Of a stretch of DNA of 64,000 bases, positions 18,110 through 28,322 are shown piece by piece (the first letter of the stretch is position 1; every line of letters starts with the position of its first letter). The notes beneath the pieces were generated by a model. It searched no databases. It was given only the letters and a program-made list of their open reading frames with translations, and was not told the origin of the DNA. The stretch comes from an uncultured Pelagimonas sp. (lineage in GTDB: Bacteria > Pseudomonadota > Alphaproteobacteria > Rhodobacterales > Rhodobacteraceae): the NCBI RefSeq assembly GCF_947498515.1, contig NZ_CANMKO010000004.1, forward strand, positions 186,001-250,000. Direction: 5' to 3'. Position numbers and translations under genes: made by a program.

Positions 18110-18510
18110 GTTGTTCTAGCTTGGTAGCCGTGGTGACCCTCCCCCTCCGAAAGGGGCACCCCTATCATTCGCAAATAGAGGGTCGAAGACGGAAAAGTCG
18201 ACACAAGCCGGAAGAGATTATCGCAAAATCACAACAGGTTGAGATGCGACACAGCCAAGTGATGCCGCACGTCAATGCTCTTCGTCATGTGCCGGTTTCT
18301 GAGCAAACGATTTGCCTCTGGACTAAGCAATATGGTGGTTCCATGCCGGAGCGGATCAACGATCACCATGATCTGGTTGCAGAGCGATTAATTGCAGGCC
18401 GCGTCTATGGGTTTGGACAGATGTTGGATTGGCGCGTTGATCGCGACAGGATCAGCACAAGGCTCGATTACCTCAAAATGAAAAAGCTTTTTCTGTTGAA
18501 TGTTTCATAA
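18110..18510 (+). pseudogene. Remnant of an IS3-family transposase orfA
   Basis: Around 18180-18345 the plus strand encodes RKSRHKPEEIIAKSQQVEM...VSEQTICLWTKQYGG. This closely resembles the N-terminal HTH of IS3-family OrfA (pattern KPEEIIAKLRQVEVL...GVTEQTYYRWRKEYGG). A start codon, the rest of OrfA and OrfB are missing, and downstream sequence only loosely continues. A tgaccctcccc stretch near 18135 resembles an IS407-group inverted-repeat end. It lies in the gap before the marR-RND operon. Confidence 0.7.
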
Positions 18511-18516
18511 TCTGAA

Positions 18517-18533
18517 GTATTAGACGAGAATAC
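18517..18533. promoter_or_regulatory. Inverted repeat, candidate MarR operator
   Basis: gtatt (18517-18521) and aatac (18529-18533) are inverted repeats separated by seven bases, just upstream of the MarR gene. The position suits autoregulation of the efflux operon, as is usual for MarR proteins. This is an inference from position and symmetry only. Confidence 0.35.
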
Positions 18534-18548
18534 AAAACTGGAGTCGCC

Positions 18549-19016
18549 ATGATTGCCCCCCCAGAAGACCGAAACTCAGATTTTGACATTCACGCGCTGG
18601 AGGGCATTTACCTGCTTTATTGGAAGATAGAGGAGTGTGCCGAAACCGTAACTTTGGACACTCCCCTAGCGAAACTAGAGCGGCATATGTTGGTGTGTTT
18701 GGAAGTTCCGCGCCGAATGGGTGATCTGGGGCGCGAAATGTTGGCATTGCCCTCAACCGTAACGGCCATGGCCGATGCGTTAGAAGCAAAAGGCTTGCTT
18801 ACCCGCGAGCGGGACCCGTCAGATCGCCGTGCATGGCTGCTAAGCCTAACAGCAGAAGGTCATGAGTTGCGCCGGATACTGGCCAACAAAGCCGGAGATG
18901 TGTTCCGGGAAATCTCAGGACTCTCTGAAACTGATTTTTCTCAGTTCTTAGAAATCGCTTTGAAAATCCGATCGAAAATTATGGAATCCGGGCTGCCAAA
19001 AGGACCACAAGAGTGA
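18549..19016 (+). CDS. MarR-family transcriptional regulator
   Basis: A 155-residue winged-helix regulator, ATG 18549 behind a ggag motif. The recognition region LPSTVTAMADALEAKGLLTRERDPSDRRAWLLSLTAEG contains the DxRxxxxxLT wing signature of MarR proteins. It is the first gene of an operon with an RND periplasmic adaptor (overlap GTGA at 19013-19016) and an RND pump, so it most likely represses this efflux operon and is relieved by a small-molecule ligand. Confidence 0.9.
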   Translation: MIAPPEDRNSDFDIHALEGIYLLYWKIEECAETVTLDTPLAKLERHMLVCLEVPRRMGDLGREMLALPSTVTAMADALEAKGLLTRERDPSDRRAWLLSLTAEGHELRRILANKAGDVFREISGLSETDFSQFLEIALKIRSKIMESGLPKGPQE

Positions 19017-20059
19017 AAATCATTCCTTTAGCCATGGCTTTGATGACCTTGGCCGCCCCTAGTTTTTCCCAAGACGATGCAGCTGGTGTGCGGCCCGTTA
19101 AACTCACCACCGCGTCCGTTCAAACGCACATACTGACCCGTCACTTTTACGGTCAGGTGGTGGCAAAGCAATCGGTTGATCTGGCGTTTCAAATTGGCGG
19201 CCAAATTGTCGAGTTCCCGGTTGTAGAAGGCAGTGTCGTGCCCAAAGGTGGCTTGATTGCCAAACTGGATACCGAACCGTTTGAGCTAGAGTTCGACCAA
19301 GCGGTGCTTCAAAAAGAGCAAGCCGATCGCAACTTGGCCCGTCTGTCCGCCTTGCGTGGAAACACAGTTAGCCAAGTGACGGTTGACGATGCTGAGACGC
19401 AGGCAGGTTTGTCTCTGATCGCTGTGCGCAATGCGGAATACGCGCTTGAACACGCCACATTGAGCGCGCCGTTCGATGCGTTGATTGCCACGCGCAACAT
19501 GGCCAATTTCACTACGATCAGTGCCGGCACACCGGTTGTACGCCTTCATGACATGTCCGAACTGCGGATCGACATTGATGTTCCCGAACTGTTGTTTCAA
19601 CGCGCTTCTGAAAACACAGATGTCGAGTTTGTGGCGATTTTCCCCGCCAGCGAGAAAGAATATCCGCTGATACTTCGCGAATACAACGCCGAGGCATCGA
19701 ATGTCGGTCAGACCTTTCGCATTACCTTGGGCATGGCCTTGCCTGACGGGTTGCAGGTGTTGCCGGGGTCGTCAGTCACAGTGCGCGCACGCGCCAACTC
19801 AGTTGGCAGTATCGGGATACCGGTGCCAACCACCGCGCTATTGACGCGCGCCGACGATAGCATTGCCGTTATGGTCTTTGCACCTACCGGAGCAGAGATG
19901 GGCACTCTTACACTGACACCGGTCACAGTCGAACCCACCGATGACGGGAAATTCATTGTGACATCAGGTCTAGAAGACCAGTCCGAAATTGTCGCGACGG
20001 GGGTTCAAAAGCTAGCCGACGGTCAATCGGCGCGTCGTTTTACCGGTTTTGCGAACTGA
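19013..20059 (+). CDS. RND efflux periplasmic adaptor (membrane fusion protein)
   Basis: A 348-residue protein starting at GTG 19013, overlapping the marR stop. An N-terminal signal peptide (KIIPLAMALMTLAAPSFSQ) is followed by the adaptor layout: a lipoyl/barrel-sandwich part (VDLAFQIGGQIVEFPVVEGSVVPKG), a short alpha-hairpin (about 80-125), the second lipoyl half (ATLSAPFDALIATR), and beta-barrel and membrane-proximal domains to the end. It links the inner-membrane RND pump to an outer-membrane channel, which is not encoded here. It is co-transcribed with the pump. Confidence 0.92.
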   Translation: MKIIPLAMALMTLAAPSFSQDDAAGVRPVKLTTASVQTHILTRHFYGQVVAKQSVDLAFQIGGQIVEFPVVEGSVVPKGGLIAKLDTEPFELEFDQAVLQKEQADRNLARLSALRGNTVSQVTVDDAETQAGLSLIAVRNAEYALEHATLSAPFDALIATRNMANFTTISAGTPVVRLHDMSELRIDIDVPELLFQRASENTDVEFVAIFPASEKEYPLILREYNAEASNVGQTFRITLGMALPDGLQVLPGSSVTVRARANSVGSIGIPVPTTALLTRADDSIAVMVFAPTGAEMGTLTLTPVTVEPTDDGKFIVTSGLEDQSEIVATGVQKLADGQSARRFTGFAN

Positions 20060-20069
20060 GGGCGGCCCA

Positions 20070-23000
20070 ATGAATATTGCACGCGCATCTATCGAGCGGC
20101 CGCTTTATACGTGGCTGATCATGCTCATCTGCCTCTTTGGGGGCATCTGGGGGTTCTATTCGCTCGGGCGGCTAGAGGACCCGGCCTTTACCATCAAAGT
20201 CGCCGCAATTCAGACCGCCTATCCCGGGGCCACCGCGGAACAGGTGGCGCTTGAGGTCTCTGAACCGCTGGAATCCGCCATCCAGAAAATGGGTGAGGTC
20301 GACAAGATCACGTCGGTCAACTACCCCGGCCTGTCGATCATCGAGGTTGAGATTAAACCAACCTACGACGGAACAGAATTGCCGGCGATTTGGACCAAGC
20401 TGCGGGCTAAAATACGCGACGCTGCGCGGGGCCTCCCCAGCGGTGTGAGCCAGCCCTTTGTGAACGACGCCTTTGGCGATGTGTTTGGTATCTTTTACGC
20501 GGTCACTGCCGAAGGGTTTAGCGATGCCGAGCGGCATGAGCTCGCCACCTATTTGCGGCGCGAGTTGCTTGCTGTTGATGGTGTTGCCGATGTTGTTGTG
20601 TCGGGTCTGCCGGATGAGGCGATCTTTGTAGAACCAAATTTGGCACTGACGGCGCATCAAAACATCCCGCCGGTCGCAATTTCAAATGCGATTGCCACAG
20701 CGGATTCTGTTTCGGACGCAGGGAGTGTAGATACGGATGGGATCAAATCGATTATCTTGGCCCCAGAAGGGTCTGACAGCGTCGATGCCATCGCGGGTCT
20801 GTCGATTGGCACCGCCGGGACGGTCGTCAATCTGCATGATATCGCGTCCGTATTCCGGGATCGCCAACCCGACCCGAGCCTAAAAGTGCGCTACAATGGC
20901 AAAGAGGCATTTACGATCGGCATCGCCGGACTTGCTTCTGAAAACATTGTCGAGGTCGGCCACCGTGTCGACGCACGTATTGCCGAGCTGACCCAAGATA
21001 TCCCCTACGGCGTTGAAAAGCATTCGATCTATCAACAGCATCACGTCGTCGAAACCGCTTCTGATGACTTCCTCATCAACTTGGCAATGTCTGTTGGGAT
21101 CGTTGTCTTGGTGCTTGCCCTCTTTATGGGCTGGCGCGCGGCGGTCGTCGTCGGGACAACCTTGCTGCTAACCGTTGTGGGTACCTTGTTGTTTATGAAC
21201 CTCTTTTCCATCGAGATGGAGCGTATTTCATTGGGTGCCTTGATCATCGCCATGGGGATGTTGGTCGACAACGCCATCGTTGTGGCCGAGGGCATGCAGA
21301 TTTCAATGCTGCATGGAAAGAACTCGCGCGACGCGGCGGATGATGCGGCGTCTAAAACCCAAATCCCCCTACTCGGGGCAACGGTGATTGGCATCATGGC
21401 CTTTGCCGGGATTGGCCTGTCGCCGGATGCGACGGGCGAATTCCTGTTCTCGCTTTTTGCGGTGATTGGGATCTCCCTGATGCTGAGCTGGGTGTTGGCA
21501 CTTACCGCCACTCCGCTATTGGGGCACTATTTCTTTAAGCAAGGGCATGAAACCAACGAAGCCTACGGTGGGCTGTTGTTCCGAACCTATCGTTGGGGTC
21601 TAAGGCTTGCGCTCAAACTGTGGTGGCTGGTCATTCCTATGTTGGTTGTGGTGACCGTGGCGTGTTTCGCTGGCTTTGGGCTGATGAAGCAGCAATTCTT
21701 TCCCAACTCGAACACGCCGCTTTTCTTTGTGCATTACAAACTGCCACAAGGAACTTCGATTGAAACCACGTCCGAGCACCTGAAAACCGTTGAAAACTGG
21801 CTGGCACAGCGCGACGACGTTGTTTCAACCACGACATTTGTCGGGCAAGGTGCAACGCGGTTTATGCTGACCTATTCCGCAGAAAAACCCAACCCCAGCT
21901 ATGGGCATTTGATCATTCGCACCGAGACGATTGACGACATTCCGGCCCTTCAGGCCGACCTCGAAACCTTTGGCCGTGGTGCCTTTCCCGAGGGTGAGTT
22001 CCGCACCAAACGGCTGGTCTTTGGCCCAGGTGGCGGCGATCCCATCGAGGTGCGCTTTTCCGGCAGTGATCCCAAAGTTCTGCGAGAGTTGGGGGCCCAG
22101 GCGATTGATATTCTCGCACAAAGCTCTGACCAACTGTTGGATTTACGAACCAATTGGCGCGAGCAAGAGCTAGCGTTGCAACCTGTCTACGCCACCAATC
22201 GCGCCCAAACGGCCGGCATCGCCCGAGAAGACGTTGCAGGTACGTTGCTATTCGCCAGTGATGGCGCGACCGCGGGGGTGTTTCGTGAGCGAGAGCGCCT
22301 CATTCCGATCATTGTGCGTGCGCCACGTGAACACGACACAACGCTGATGGATCAACTGGTTTACTCAAGCAGCAACGGCGGGGTCTTGCCCATTGAACAG
22401 GTTTTGGATGGGTTCGATTATTCCGTTCAAAACACCTTGGTTCATAGACGAAATCGTGTGACCACTCTCACCGTCGGGGCCGATATTCCGCCGGATCAAA
22501 CTGCTGCCACTGTCCACGCCGAGATCAGGGCATCCATCGAGGCGATGGAATTGCCTCTTGGTTACAAAATGGAATGGGGCGGGGAGTTTGAGAGTTCGCG
22601 TGATGCCCAAGAAAGCCTTGCTGGGCAACTGCCAATCAGCCTTCTGATAATGGTGCTGATCTCGATACTGTTGTTCAACGCGTTGCGCCAACCCATCGTG
22701 ATTTGGCTCTTGGTTCCGATGTCGGTGAATGGTGTGGTTATCGGTCTGGTTGGAACGGGTTTGCCCTTCACCTTTACCGCGCTCTTGGGGCTGCTAAGCC
22801 TATCGGGGATGTTGATCAAAAACGGCATTGTTCTGGTTGAAGAAATCGACCTTCAACGTGAAGCTGGGTTGGGGTTGAATGACGCAATTGTTACGGCCTG
22901 TGTGTCACGACTTCGGCCAGTTTTGTTGGCGGCGATCACGACAATCCTTGGGATGGCCCCCTTGTTGACCGACGCGTTTTTCGTCTCGATGGCAGTGACG

Positions 23001-23114
23001 ATCATGGGCGGTTTGGCCTTTGCCACAGTCCTGACTTTGGTCGCGGCTCCAGTCTTTTATATGGTGTTTTTCCGCCGGGACGAACGCCGCCGATTGGCTA
23101 TGGCATCGTCATGA
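20070..23114 (+). CDS. RND-family efflux pump, inner-membrane permease
   Basis: A 1014-residue AcrB/HAE1-type transporter. ATG 20070 (MNIARASIERPLYTW) is preferred to a TTG at 20049 that overlaps the adaptor gene. The layout is standard: TM1 (LIMLICLFGGIWGFYSL), a large porter/docking loop, TM2-6 with FLINLAMSVGIVVLVLALFMGW and LGALIIAMGMLVDNAIVVAEG (the conserved proton-relay Asp region), a second porter loop, and TM7-12 ending near MVFFRRDERRR. It is proton driven and exports hydrophobic or amphipathic compounds; the substrate is not predictable. It needs the upstream adaptor and an outer-membrane factor encoded elsewhere. Confidence 0.93.
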   Translation: MNIARASIERPLYTWLIMLICLFGGIWGFYSLGRLEDPAFTIKVAAIQTAYPGATAEQVALEVSEPLESAIQKMGEVDKITSVNYPGLSIIEVEIKPTYDGTELPAIWTKLRAKIRDAARGLPSGVSQPFVNDAFGDVFGIFYAVTAEGFSDAERHELATYLRRELLAVDGVADVVVSGLPDEAIFVEPNLALTAHQNIPPVAISNAIATADSVSDAGSVDTDGIKSIILAPEGSDSVDAIAGLSIGTAGTVVNLHDIASVFRDRQPDPSLKVRYNGKEAFTIGIAGLASENIVEVGHRVDARIAELTQDIPYGVEKHSIYQQHHVVETASDDFLINLAMSVGIVVLVLALFMGWRAAVVVGTTLLLTVVGTLLFMNLFSIEMERISLGALIIAMGMLVDNAIVVAEGMQISMLHGKNSRDAADDAASKTQIPLLGATVIGIMAFAGIGLSPDATGEFLFSLFAVIGISLMLSWVLALTATPLLGHYFFKQGHETNEAYGGLLFRTYRWGLRLALKLWWLVIPMLVVVTVACFAGFGLMKQQFFPNSNTPLFFVHYKLPQGTSIETTSEHLKTVENWLAQRDDVVSTTTFVGQGATRFMLTYSAEKPNPSYGHLIIRTETIDDIPALQADLETFGRGAFPEGEFRTKRLVFGPGGGDPIEVRFSGSDPKVLRELGAQAIDILAQSSDQLLDLRTNWREQELALQPVYATNRAQTAGIAREDVAGTLLFASDGATAGVFRERERLIPIIVRAPREHDTTLMDQLVYSSSNGGVLPIEQVLDGFDYSVQNTLVHRRNRVTTLTVGADIPPDQTAATVHAEIRASIEAMELPLGYKMEWGGEFESSRDAQESLAGQLPISLLIMVLISILLFNALRQPIVIWLLVPMSVNGVVIGLVGTGLPFTFTALLGLLSLSGMLIKNGIVLVEEIDLQREAGLGLNDAIVTACVSRLRPVLLAAITTILGMAPLLTDAFFVSMAVTIMGGLAFATVLTLVAAPVFYMVFFRRDERRRLAMASS

Positions 23115-23204
23115 TAGAAGGAAAAGGTTGTATCACATGAACGCAGATGGCCTGTTTCAGGAAGCTAAATCAAAACGATTTGGCCTCCCGTCAATTTCGA
23201 CCCA

Positions 23205-23225
23205 GGGCCGTTCGCTACACTCGAC
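23205..23225. repeat. Short dispersed repeat, copy A
   Basis: The segment gggccgttcgctacactcga here is repeated at 29634-29654 with one visible difference (a instead of g). Both copies sit beside decayed insertion sequences. A gggccg core recurs in other gaps of the accessory region. Confidence 0.6.
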
Positions 23226-23349
23226 AAAATGGGCGAATTTTGTTGAAAGTCGCCTCCTTGATCGCAGAAGCAATGGCTGTTTCGATTCTGTTATTGGCGG
23301 GGGATTTAGCGATAATGGGACCAAAGCAGGAAGCACAGGCGGCGCTATT

Positions 23350-24640
23350 TTCTGAGTTCTTTTAGGAAGAGCACGTCCCGCTAGATCATTTGCAACGCAC
23401 GACTGATCGGATCGTCGATCTGGGCGACATCCCCGGTATCTAGCTGAGTTTTACAGCCACACTGGTCGCCCATCGATAGATCCTGAGTTGCTGATCCACA
23501 TGCTGGTGGTCGGCTTTTACTTTGGGATTAGGTCAGAGCGCCGGTTGTGCGAGGGGGGGCATCTGAACCTCGAATATCGCTGGTTCCGTCGTCTCGATTT
23601 GTCCGATCCAGTGCCGAACCAATCAACCTTTTCCAAGAACCGGCAGGGGCGTTTTCGTGAAAGCGCTTTGCAGCGGCATCTGTTTGCGAGGACTGTCGAA
23701 CGGTGCATCGCGGATGGCTTGGTGAGCGGTCAGCTCCTTGCGGAAGATGCCAGTCTGATCGAGGCTGATGCGAACAAACAGAACTCCACGTCGAAGGAGG
23801 GCTCGGAGCACTGTGCCATTGATCCAATTGATGCCCCACGCTCCGTTTACGTGTATCTCGACGCTTTGGACGATGCTGCATTTGAAGCGGCATAGACTGT
23901 AGAGCCCAAGTTCACGTCGTATTCTGATCCCGCGAGCCAGTGGGTGGCAGCGCGCAAAGGCCCTGCGTTCTTTGCTCATTCTACCAACTATCTGATCGAC
24001 CCTGAGCGGAGATACGGCCTATGGATCAGTCCGGTGTTTGGTCGGCGCATAGATCGCGATATTGAACCCCACCTTCCTGTCCTGATCAAGGCGGGCGGAC
24101 CGACGGGACTTGGAGTCGTGTCGACTTTGAATGGGACCCTAAGAACAACCAGCGCATCTGCCCCGATGTGAACCACTCCAGCATCTCCGCCGCAATTATT
24201 CTGATCCTAACCGCAAACCTTCTGGTAAGGGCGTCGCTTAGGACCAAGCTTTGAAACACACCCGCGAAGCCTGCCCATCGAACATGAAGTGCTGCCCCAA
24301 TGCGGATGCCAGCAAGATCACCCACGAAGAGGCCAGAGATGTGGCCCGCGCCATCAGGAAAAGGTCCCGTACTAGGTCTCTTCAAAGCGTCGAAAGAAGG
24401 TCGAAATTGCTCTTTGCACACCTCAAGCGCATCCTAGGCTTGGAGCGACTCCGATTACGCGGCCCATACGGTGCAAATGACGAGCTCCTCCTCGCCGCTA
24501 CCGCCCAGAACCTCTGCAAATTGGTGAAGAACTTTCCGGCACACAGCATCCAAGAAAGGCGAGACGGAAAAGGCGCGTGCGCCGTCTTCACGGACCACTT
24601 TCCGCACCCGCAAAACGTTGTTTTTCCTCATCGGGCGGAA
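23350..24640 (+). pseudogene. Decayed IS1182-like transposase
   Basis: Pieces of one DDE transposase can be read in order through several frames and stops. Around 23366 comes EEHVPLDHLQRTTDRIVDL; then FYFGIRSERRLCEGGHLNLEYRWF and DLSDPVPNQSTFSKNRQGRF (23488-23895, the longest intact piece); then SEPSSQW/ARKGPAFFAHSTNYLID near 23940. At the end, LLFAHLKRILGLERLRLRGP...ANDELLLAATAQNL (about 24400-24530) matches the conserved C-terminal FxHLK...LxRLRLRG region of this family. Internal stops (for example at 23893) and frame changes show that it is dead. It marks the left side of the accessory region. Confidence 0.85.
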
Positions 24641-24703
24641 ACCGGACTTTCGCTGCGGGTGCAGTCCATCTATTTGAATGCGGCAAAGCGGACGTAACGA
24701 CCT

Positions 24704-27325
24704 TTATCCCTTTTGTGATGGTTGAGCTGGCCGTTTCTTTAAGCTCTCAATAAATTCATGAATGACTGTCACCTCAGATGATAGTGCGTCATGAGAAACT
24801 TCGGCTGGGTTCAATGCACCTGAGGCGTTGTGCAGGCCTTCCGATAGTCTGCCTCTTGCCGCTTTGATGAGGTCAACATCGTCCTGCGTAAGCACCAGCA
24901 ATTTAAACAGGCTGTTACCTTTGATTTGATTATCAAACCGACCAAGCACCGGTGCGATAAAATCCGCAATTACTTGGTCCCAAGCCTCGCGAAGCTGTTC
25001 AATTACACCTTTCACTAAAATCACCCGCTTAGTCTCGCTCACGGTGTCGAGCTGACCTTTGATGTCTTTCAACTCAGTCCTAAGGGCAGCTACGAGAGCG
25101 GGCGCTTCTTTTGCCTTGAGTGGCAGGTCGTCCGTCACATGGCCTGGTGTGTTCATTCGCCGTTTTACATGTTGATAGTGAACTGCCACATCGTCGGCTT
25201 CTGCCTCACGTTTTACTTCAAACAAGAAGCCGAGATCATGAGTGAAAATTACAACTTGCCTGTGCCGTGCTTCTTCAACCAATCGTTTTGCAACCCGCTC
25301 ACGGTATATGTGATCGAGTGATGACATCGGATCGTCAAAAACGATCCCAGAATGATCACGCGATGTGACCAGCTCTGCCAAGAACGCAGCAAGAGCCACA
25401 CAGCGGTGCTCTCCTTCACTCAAAATTTCGCCCAATGGCTGTCCAGCATAGCCAACAAATTCTACGCGAAAGAATGATTGAGCTTTGCGGTCTCTTGTTT
25501 TCACAAGTTCCATAGGGGTCGCGTTGAGATCTAACTTGGTCATTTCACGAGCAAAGCGACTTCGCAGTGCACCCGTTATCAACATCTCCGAAAGCTCTTT
25601 ATTCTTATTGGTTACCGCAACTCTAGACGTCGTCTTTGTGTTCTTTTTTATTTTGGAAATCTCAGCCAATCGTGAAATCTCTGCTTCGATGTCCTCGCGA
25701 ATGTTGGCCAAGTTCTGTCGGTCTTCGAGTGCACGTTTTTCGTCCATTAGTTTGGCTCGGGCTTCAGGGTCTTGGGCATCGGTGAGCTGGCTTATGCGTT
25801 CACCAATTTCCGATAGAAGAGCGTTCAAGCTCACTGTAGGATTCATAGCGTCGACAGATGGAAGCTGATCATTCGCTAAAAGCGCAACAAGCTTCCTATT
25901 CGCTTGTTCCAGCCAAGTTTTGACACCACCTGCCACCTGACTGCGAGACAGCTCATCACTCACAAATGTAAATGCGTCTTCAACGGCTTCCGCGGTAAGA
26001 AGGGATTTTTTCAGCTCATCACCTCGATCCGTGAGTAATGCCTGACACCTTCGTTCTTTGGCTTGCGTTGAACTCTTTATAAAGGCCTCGAATGTGGACT
26101 GACGCTCGACAGCCTCTGCACTCAATTCCTGTTGGCACAATACACATCGGTCCTTGTTTGCAGTGGCAGTCGGGAATTTTTTGTCTGGATAGACGACATC
26201 GTTTGAAAAGGTACGCGCTGCTTCCCAAAGTGACCTCCATATAGCAGACCCCACTTCAGGGAGCGGAGAGGCTTCAAAAAGTTGTCTAGATGCAAGAGCC
26301 GATGCACCTTTCGCATCTTCGTAACCCTGATTTAACTGCTGAAACTTGGTAACGCTCTCGGCTGAAATTCCGGCGTGAAGAGTTTGCACTGCCGCAATCA
26401 GTTTTTCCACACGCAGTTTTTGTGCAGAAAGGGAGTTGATGACTTTTTGCGGGTCCTGCGAAAGATCGTTGCGTAGATTTTCAAGCCGTATTTGTTCATC
26501 CGCCTTAAACTCGCACAACAGCGCCAAAAGGGATAAATCCGATTTTTCTGATAGCGAATTTAGATAGTTGCCCGCTGGAGTGTCACCAGCTAGATGGTGA
26601 TTTGAAATAGCGAGAGGTGTCTTCGCTTCTATTTGGCCAACACGCCGATCCAAGCGTTCCTTCAGGGCATCACACAGGTCTCCAAGAGACTGGAGCAATC
26701 TCATAGGGAATGGCGTATATGCAAGTTTGTTTTCTGCCTGAACATGAGTATTTGCACTTCTGGAATCGAAGATGCTGACCTTTGCCAAGGAAGCTTCCTG
26801 CACAGCGTCTGGCGACCATGCAAATGTTTTGTCAATTGAACCATCCGCAAACTCAATCAATGCAGATTGAGGCGACTCTTTGGCATCATCAATGTTCGGC
26901 AAAATCGAGAACTTCTCATCTCGGGTTCTGCATGCGTTCTTCAGGACGCGACAATAGCCAGATTTACCCGAACCGTTGTCTCCGTAGACAATAGTTATGC
27001 CTGTCTTTGCTAAATCCAACGACTGGTCCGATGCGAGGGCGTTCACACCGACCACCGAGTTCACACTCGAAATTGCCACAGCTTCCGAGCTTGAACTTTG
27101 AAGCGCAACGTCATTGGATGTGAGTGGGTCGAAGTCCGTAATTTCGCCAACGCAAATTGCTTCGAGACGGTCCAAGTCGATCTCATCGGTGGGTGTTCCG
27201 GTTGCCAAGCGTTTTAAAGCTTCTCGTTGCCAGTCAGGGCGGCTTTCAGACCAGTCAACTATTTCGTGCATTGCAGAGTTTTGTGTGAATGGAGTATTCT
27301 GATTTGTGTTTTTTGTTATCGGCAT
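24704..27325 (-). CDS. SMC/Rad50-like AAA ATPase with zinc-hook motif, putative defence protein
   Basis: About 873 residues from ATG 27325 (an internal ATG at 27271, MHEIVDW, is an alternative; neither has a strong RBS). The N-terminus (DWSESRPDWQREALKRLATG) is typical of a family of large ATPases common in defence islands. Walker A is ITIVYGDNGSGKSGYCRVLK (about residue 115-130). A long coiled coil is interrupted near residue 400 by RCVLCQQEL, a CxxC resembling a Rad50 zinc hook. The signature and Walker B follow: LGEILSEGEHRCVALAAFLAE and SGIVFDDPMSSLDH, with the H-loop FTHDLGF. The C-terminal region (LREAWDQVIADFIAPVLGRF...EGLHNASG) is shared with that family and may carry an effector activity. 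I compared it with RloC/PrrC anticodon nucleases but cannot confirm their catalytic triad. An HNH gene lies upstream on the same strand. Confidence 0.82.
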   Translation of the reverse strand: MPITKNTNQNTPFTQNSAMHEIVDWSESRPDWQREALKRLATGTPTDEIDLDRLEAICVGEITDFDPLTSNDVALQSSSSEAVAISSVNSVVGVNALASDQSLDLAKTGITIVYGDNGSGKSGYCRVLKNACRTRDEKFSILPNIDDAKESPQSALIEFADGSIDKTFAWSPDAVQEASLAKVSIFDSRSANTHVQAENKLAYTPFPMRLLQSLGDLCDALKERLDRRVGQIEAKTPLAISNHHLAGDTPAGNYLNSLSEKSDLSLLALLCEFKADEQIRLENLRNDLSQDPQKVINSLSAQKLRVEKLIAAVQTLHAGISAESVTKFQQLNQGYEDAKGASALASRQLFEASPLPEVGSAIWRSLWEAARTFSNDVVYPDKKFPTATANKDRCVLCQQELSAEAVERQSTFEAFIKSSTQAKERRCQALLTDRGDELKKSLLTAEAVEDAFTFVSDELSRSQVAGGVKTWLEQANRKLVALLANDQLPSVDAMNPTVSLNALLSEIGERISQLTDAQDPEARAKLMDEKRALEDRQNLANIREDIEAEISRLAEISKIKKNTKTTSRVAVTNKNKELSEMLITGALRSRFAREMTKLDLNATPMELVKTRDRKAQSFFRVEFVGYAGQPLGEILSEGEHRCVALAAFLAELVTSRDHSGIVFDDPMSSLDHIYRERVAKRLVEEARHRQVVIFTHDLGFLFEVKREAEADDVAVHYQHVKRRMNTPGHVTDDLPLKAKEAPALVAALRTELKDIKGQLDTVSETKRVILVKGVIEQLREAWDQVIADFIAPVLGRFDNQIKGNSLFKLLVLTQDDVDLIKAARGRLSEGLHNASGALNPAEVSHDALSSEVTVIHEFIESLKKRPAQPSQKG

Positions 27326-27626
27326 GGGCAATCAGGTTTCGCATCCTATAAACTGAGTCAGGTACGTTAGAATTGTTATTTGGCAAGAAATAATCCCAAC
27401 CATACCACGGCTAAAGCGTGTAAAGAAGGCAGAGCTTCGACCCATGGCACCGTAAATCAACGCCGCTGAAGGCGAAGTGTTCTCAATCGTAGTATACGAT
27501 CTCACTGTTTATGACACGCCCGTCAACGACCGCTTCGTGGGTGCCCGCTTTCGGGAAGCCGCTTTGCTGTTAATCCAAATGTTACGAACGGCAGCTAGGG
27601 ACCGCATTTTCTAATAATTGCCGCTC
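27326..27626. other. Gap between HNH and ATPase genes
   Basis: About 300 bases without a convincing gene. It separates the HNH gene's stop from the ATPase start on the same strand and should contain the ATPase's promoter or a read-through leader. No clear hairpin with a T-tract was found. Confidence 0.4.
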
Positions 27627-28322
27627 TCAATCGTCGCTCATCATGCCACACTGGATACACATAGCTCCAGACCAACCCGTGACACCGCAATTGGGGCAGT
27701 TCCAGTTCCAATGACTACCTTTGCCTGCCGGAGCTGTATGACCCACCCGCCCTGACGGGTGTTGTACAATCGTTCGGTATTGGTCTTGGTGAATGATTTG
27801 TAATTGAGGCGTGAGCATCAGTGGTTGGTCAGTTCGATCAGGCTCGCGATACGGCGCGTTAATTTCACGCAGGCTTAATTCGGCCTCGTGCAAAAGCTTA
27901 ATGTCCTTCTCATCAATTTCCCCTGCTTCAATTAGGATAAGTGCATCCGCAAAAACCTTGTCTTTCTTCCGTCGTTTGTCTGTTTTCTCAATCAGTTCCT
28001 CGACCAATGTCTTCTTTTCAATCGCGCGTTCAATCTCATGTTGTATGATGGGAGATGCTTTGAAAGCGTGGCCAGACTTGCGTCTATTGCAGCTACGGTG
28101 AGACGGCAGAAAATTCTCGTAGGAGAGCAGATTGAAGGCAGCATCAAGACCGAGAGCTTCCAGAGTTTGTGGAAGCTCATCCGTGCCAGCAAGACGTTCC
28201 GGTATAACGTGGTCAATCTCTGTATCAGAGAAAGCACAAAGTTGGTGACAGAGGTAACACCTCTCTCCATGAATGGTCCAGATCGCTTGTCGCTGCGCAG
28301 TGCTCAGTTTTTGTTTGCTCAT
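27627..28322 (-). CDS. HNH endonuclease-domain protein with C-terminal zinc ribbon
   Basis: A 231-residue protein; I use ATG 28322 (MSKQKLSTAQRQAIW) rather than a TTG at 28385. An HNH-type motif occupies residues 10-80: GERCYLCHQL (CxxC), TEIDHVIPERLAGT (Asp-His), then NLLSYENFLPSHRSCNRRKSGHAF (Asn, His, Cys). This matches the Cys-rich HNH nucleases that cut DNA with one metal ion. The C-terminus has WNCPNCGVTGWSGAMCIQCG, a four-Cys zinc ribbon likely to bind DNA or protein. The middle is charged and helical. It stands 300 bases upstream of the zinc-hook ATPase. A Septu-like ATPase/HNH pair is conceivable, but gene order and ATPase size differ from Septu, so I do not assign it. Confidence 0.82.
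   Translation of the reverse strand: MSKQKLSTAQRQAIWTIHGERCYLCHQLCAFSDTEIDHVIPERLAGTDELPQTLEALGLDAAFNLLSYENFLPSHRSCNRRKSGHAFKASPIIQHEIERAIEKKTLVEELIEKTDKRRKKDKVFADALILIEAGEIDEKDIKLLHEAELSLREINAPYREPDRTDQPLMLTPQLQIIHQDQYRTIVQHPSGRVGHTAPAGKGSHWNWNCPNCGVTGWSGAMCIQCGMMSDD

Noticed and set aside
23128-23365. Small frames right after the RND pump gene
   Set aside because: No plausible product; they overlap the repeat and the IS remnant.
24704-27325. PrrC/RloC-type anticodon nuclease
   Set aside because: The zinc hook and ATPase fit RloC superficially, but I could not identify the catalytic Arg-Glu-His triad and the C-terminus fits a broader ATPase family.
24704-28322. Septu (PtuA/PtuB) system
   Set aside because: The ATPase is much larger than PtuA, the order is reversed and a 300-base gap separates the genes. 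Kept only as a possible analogy.
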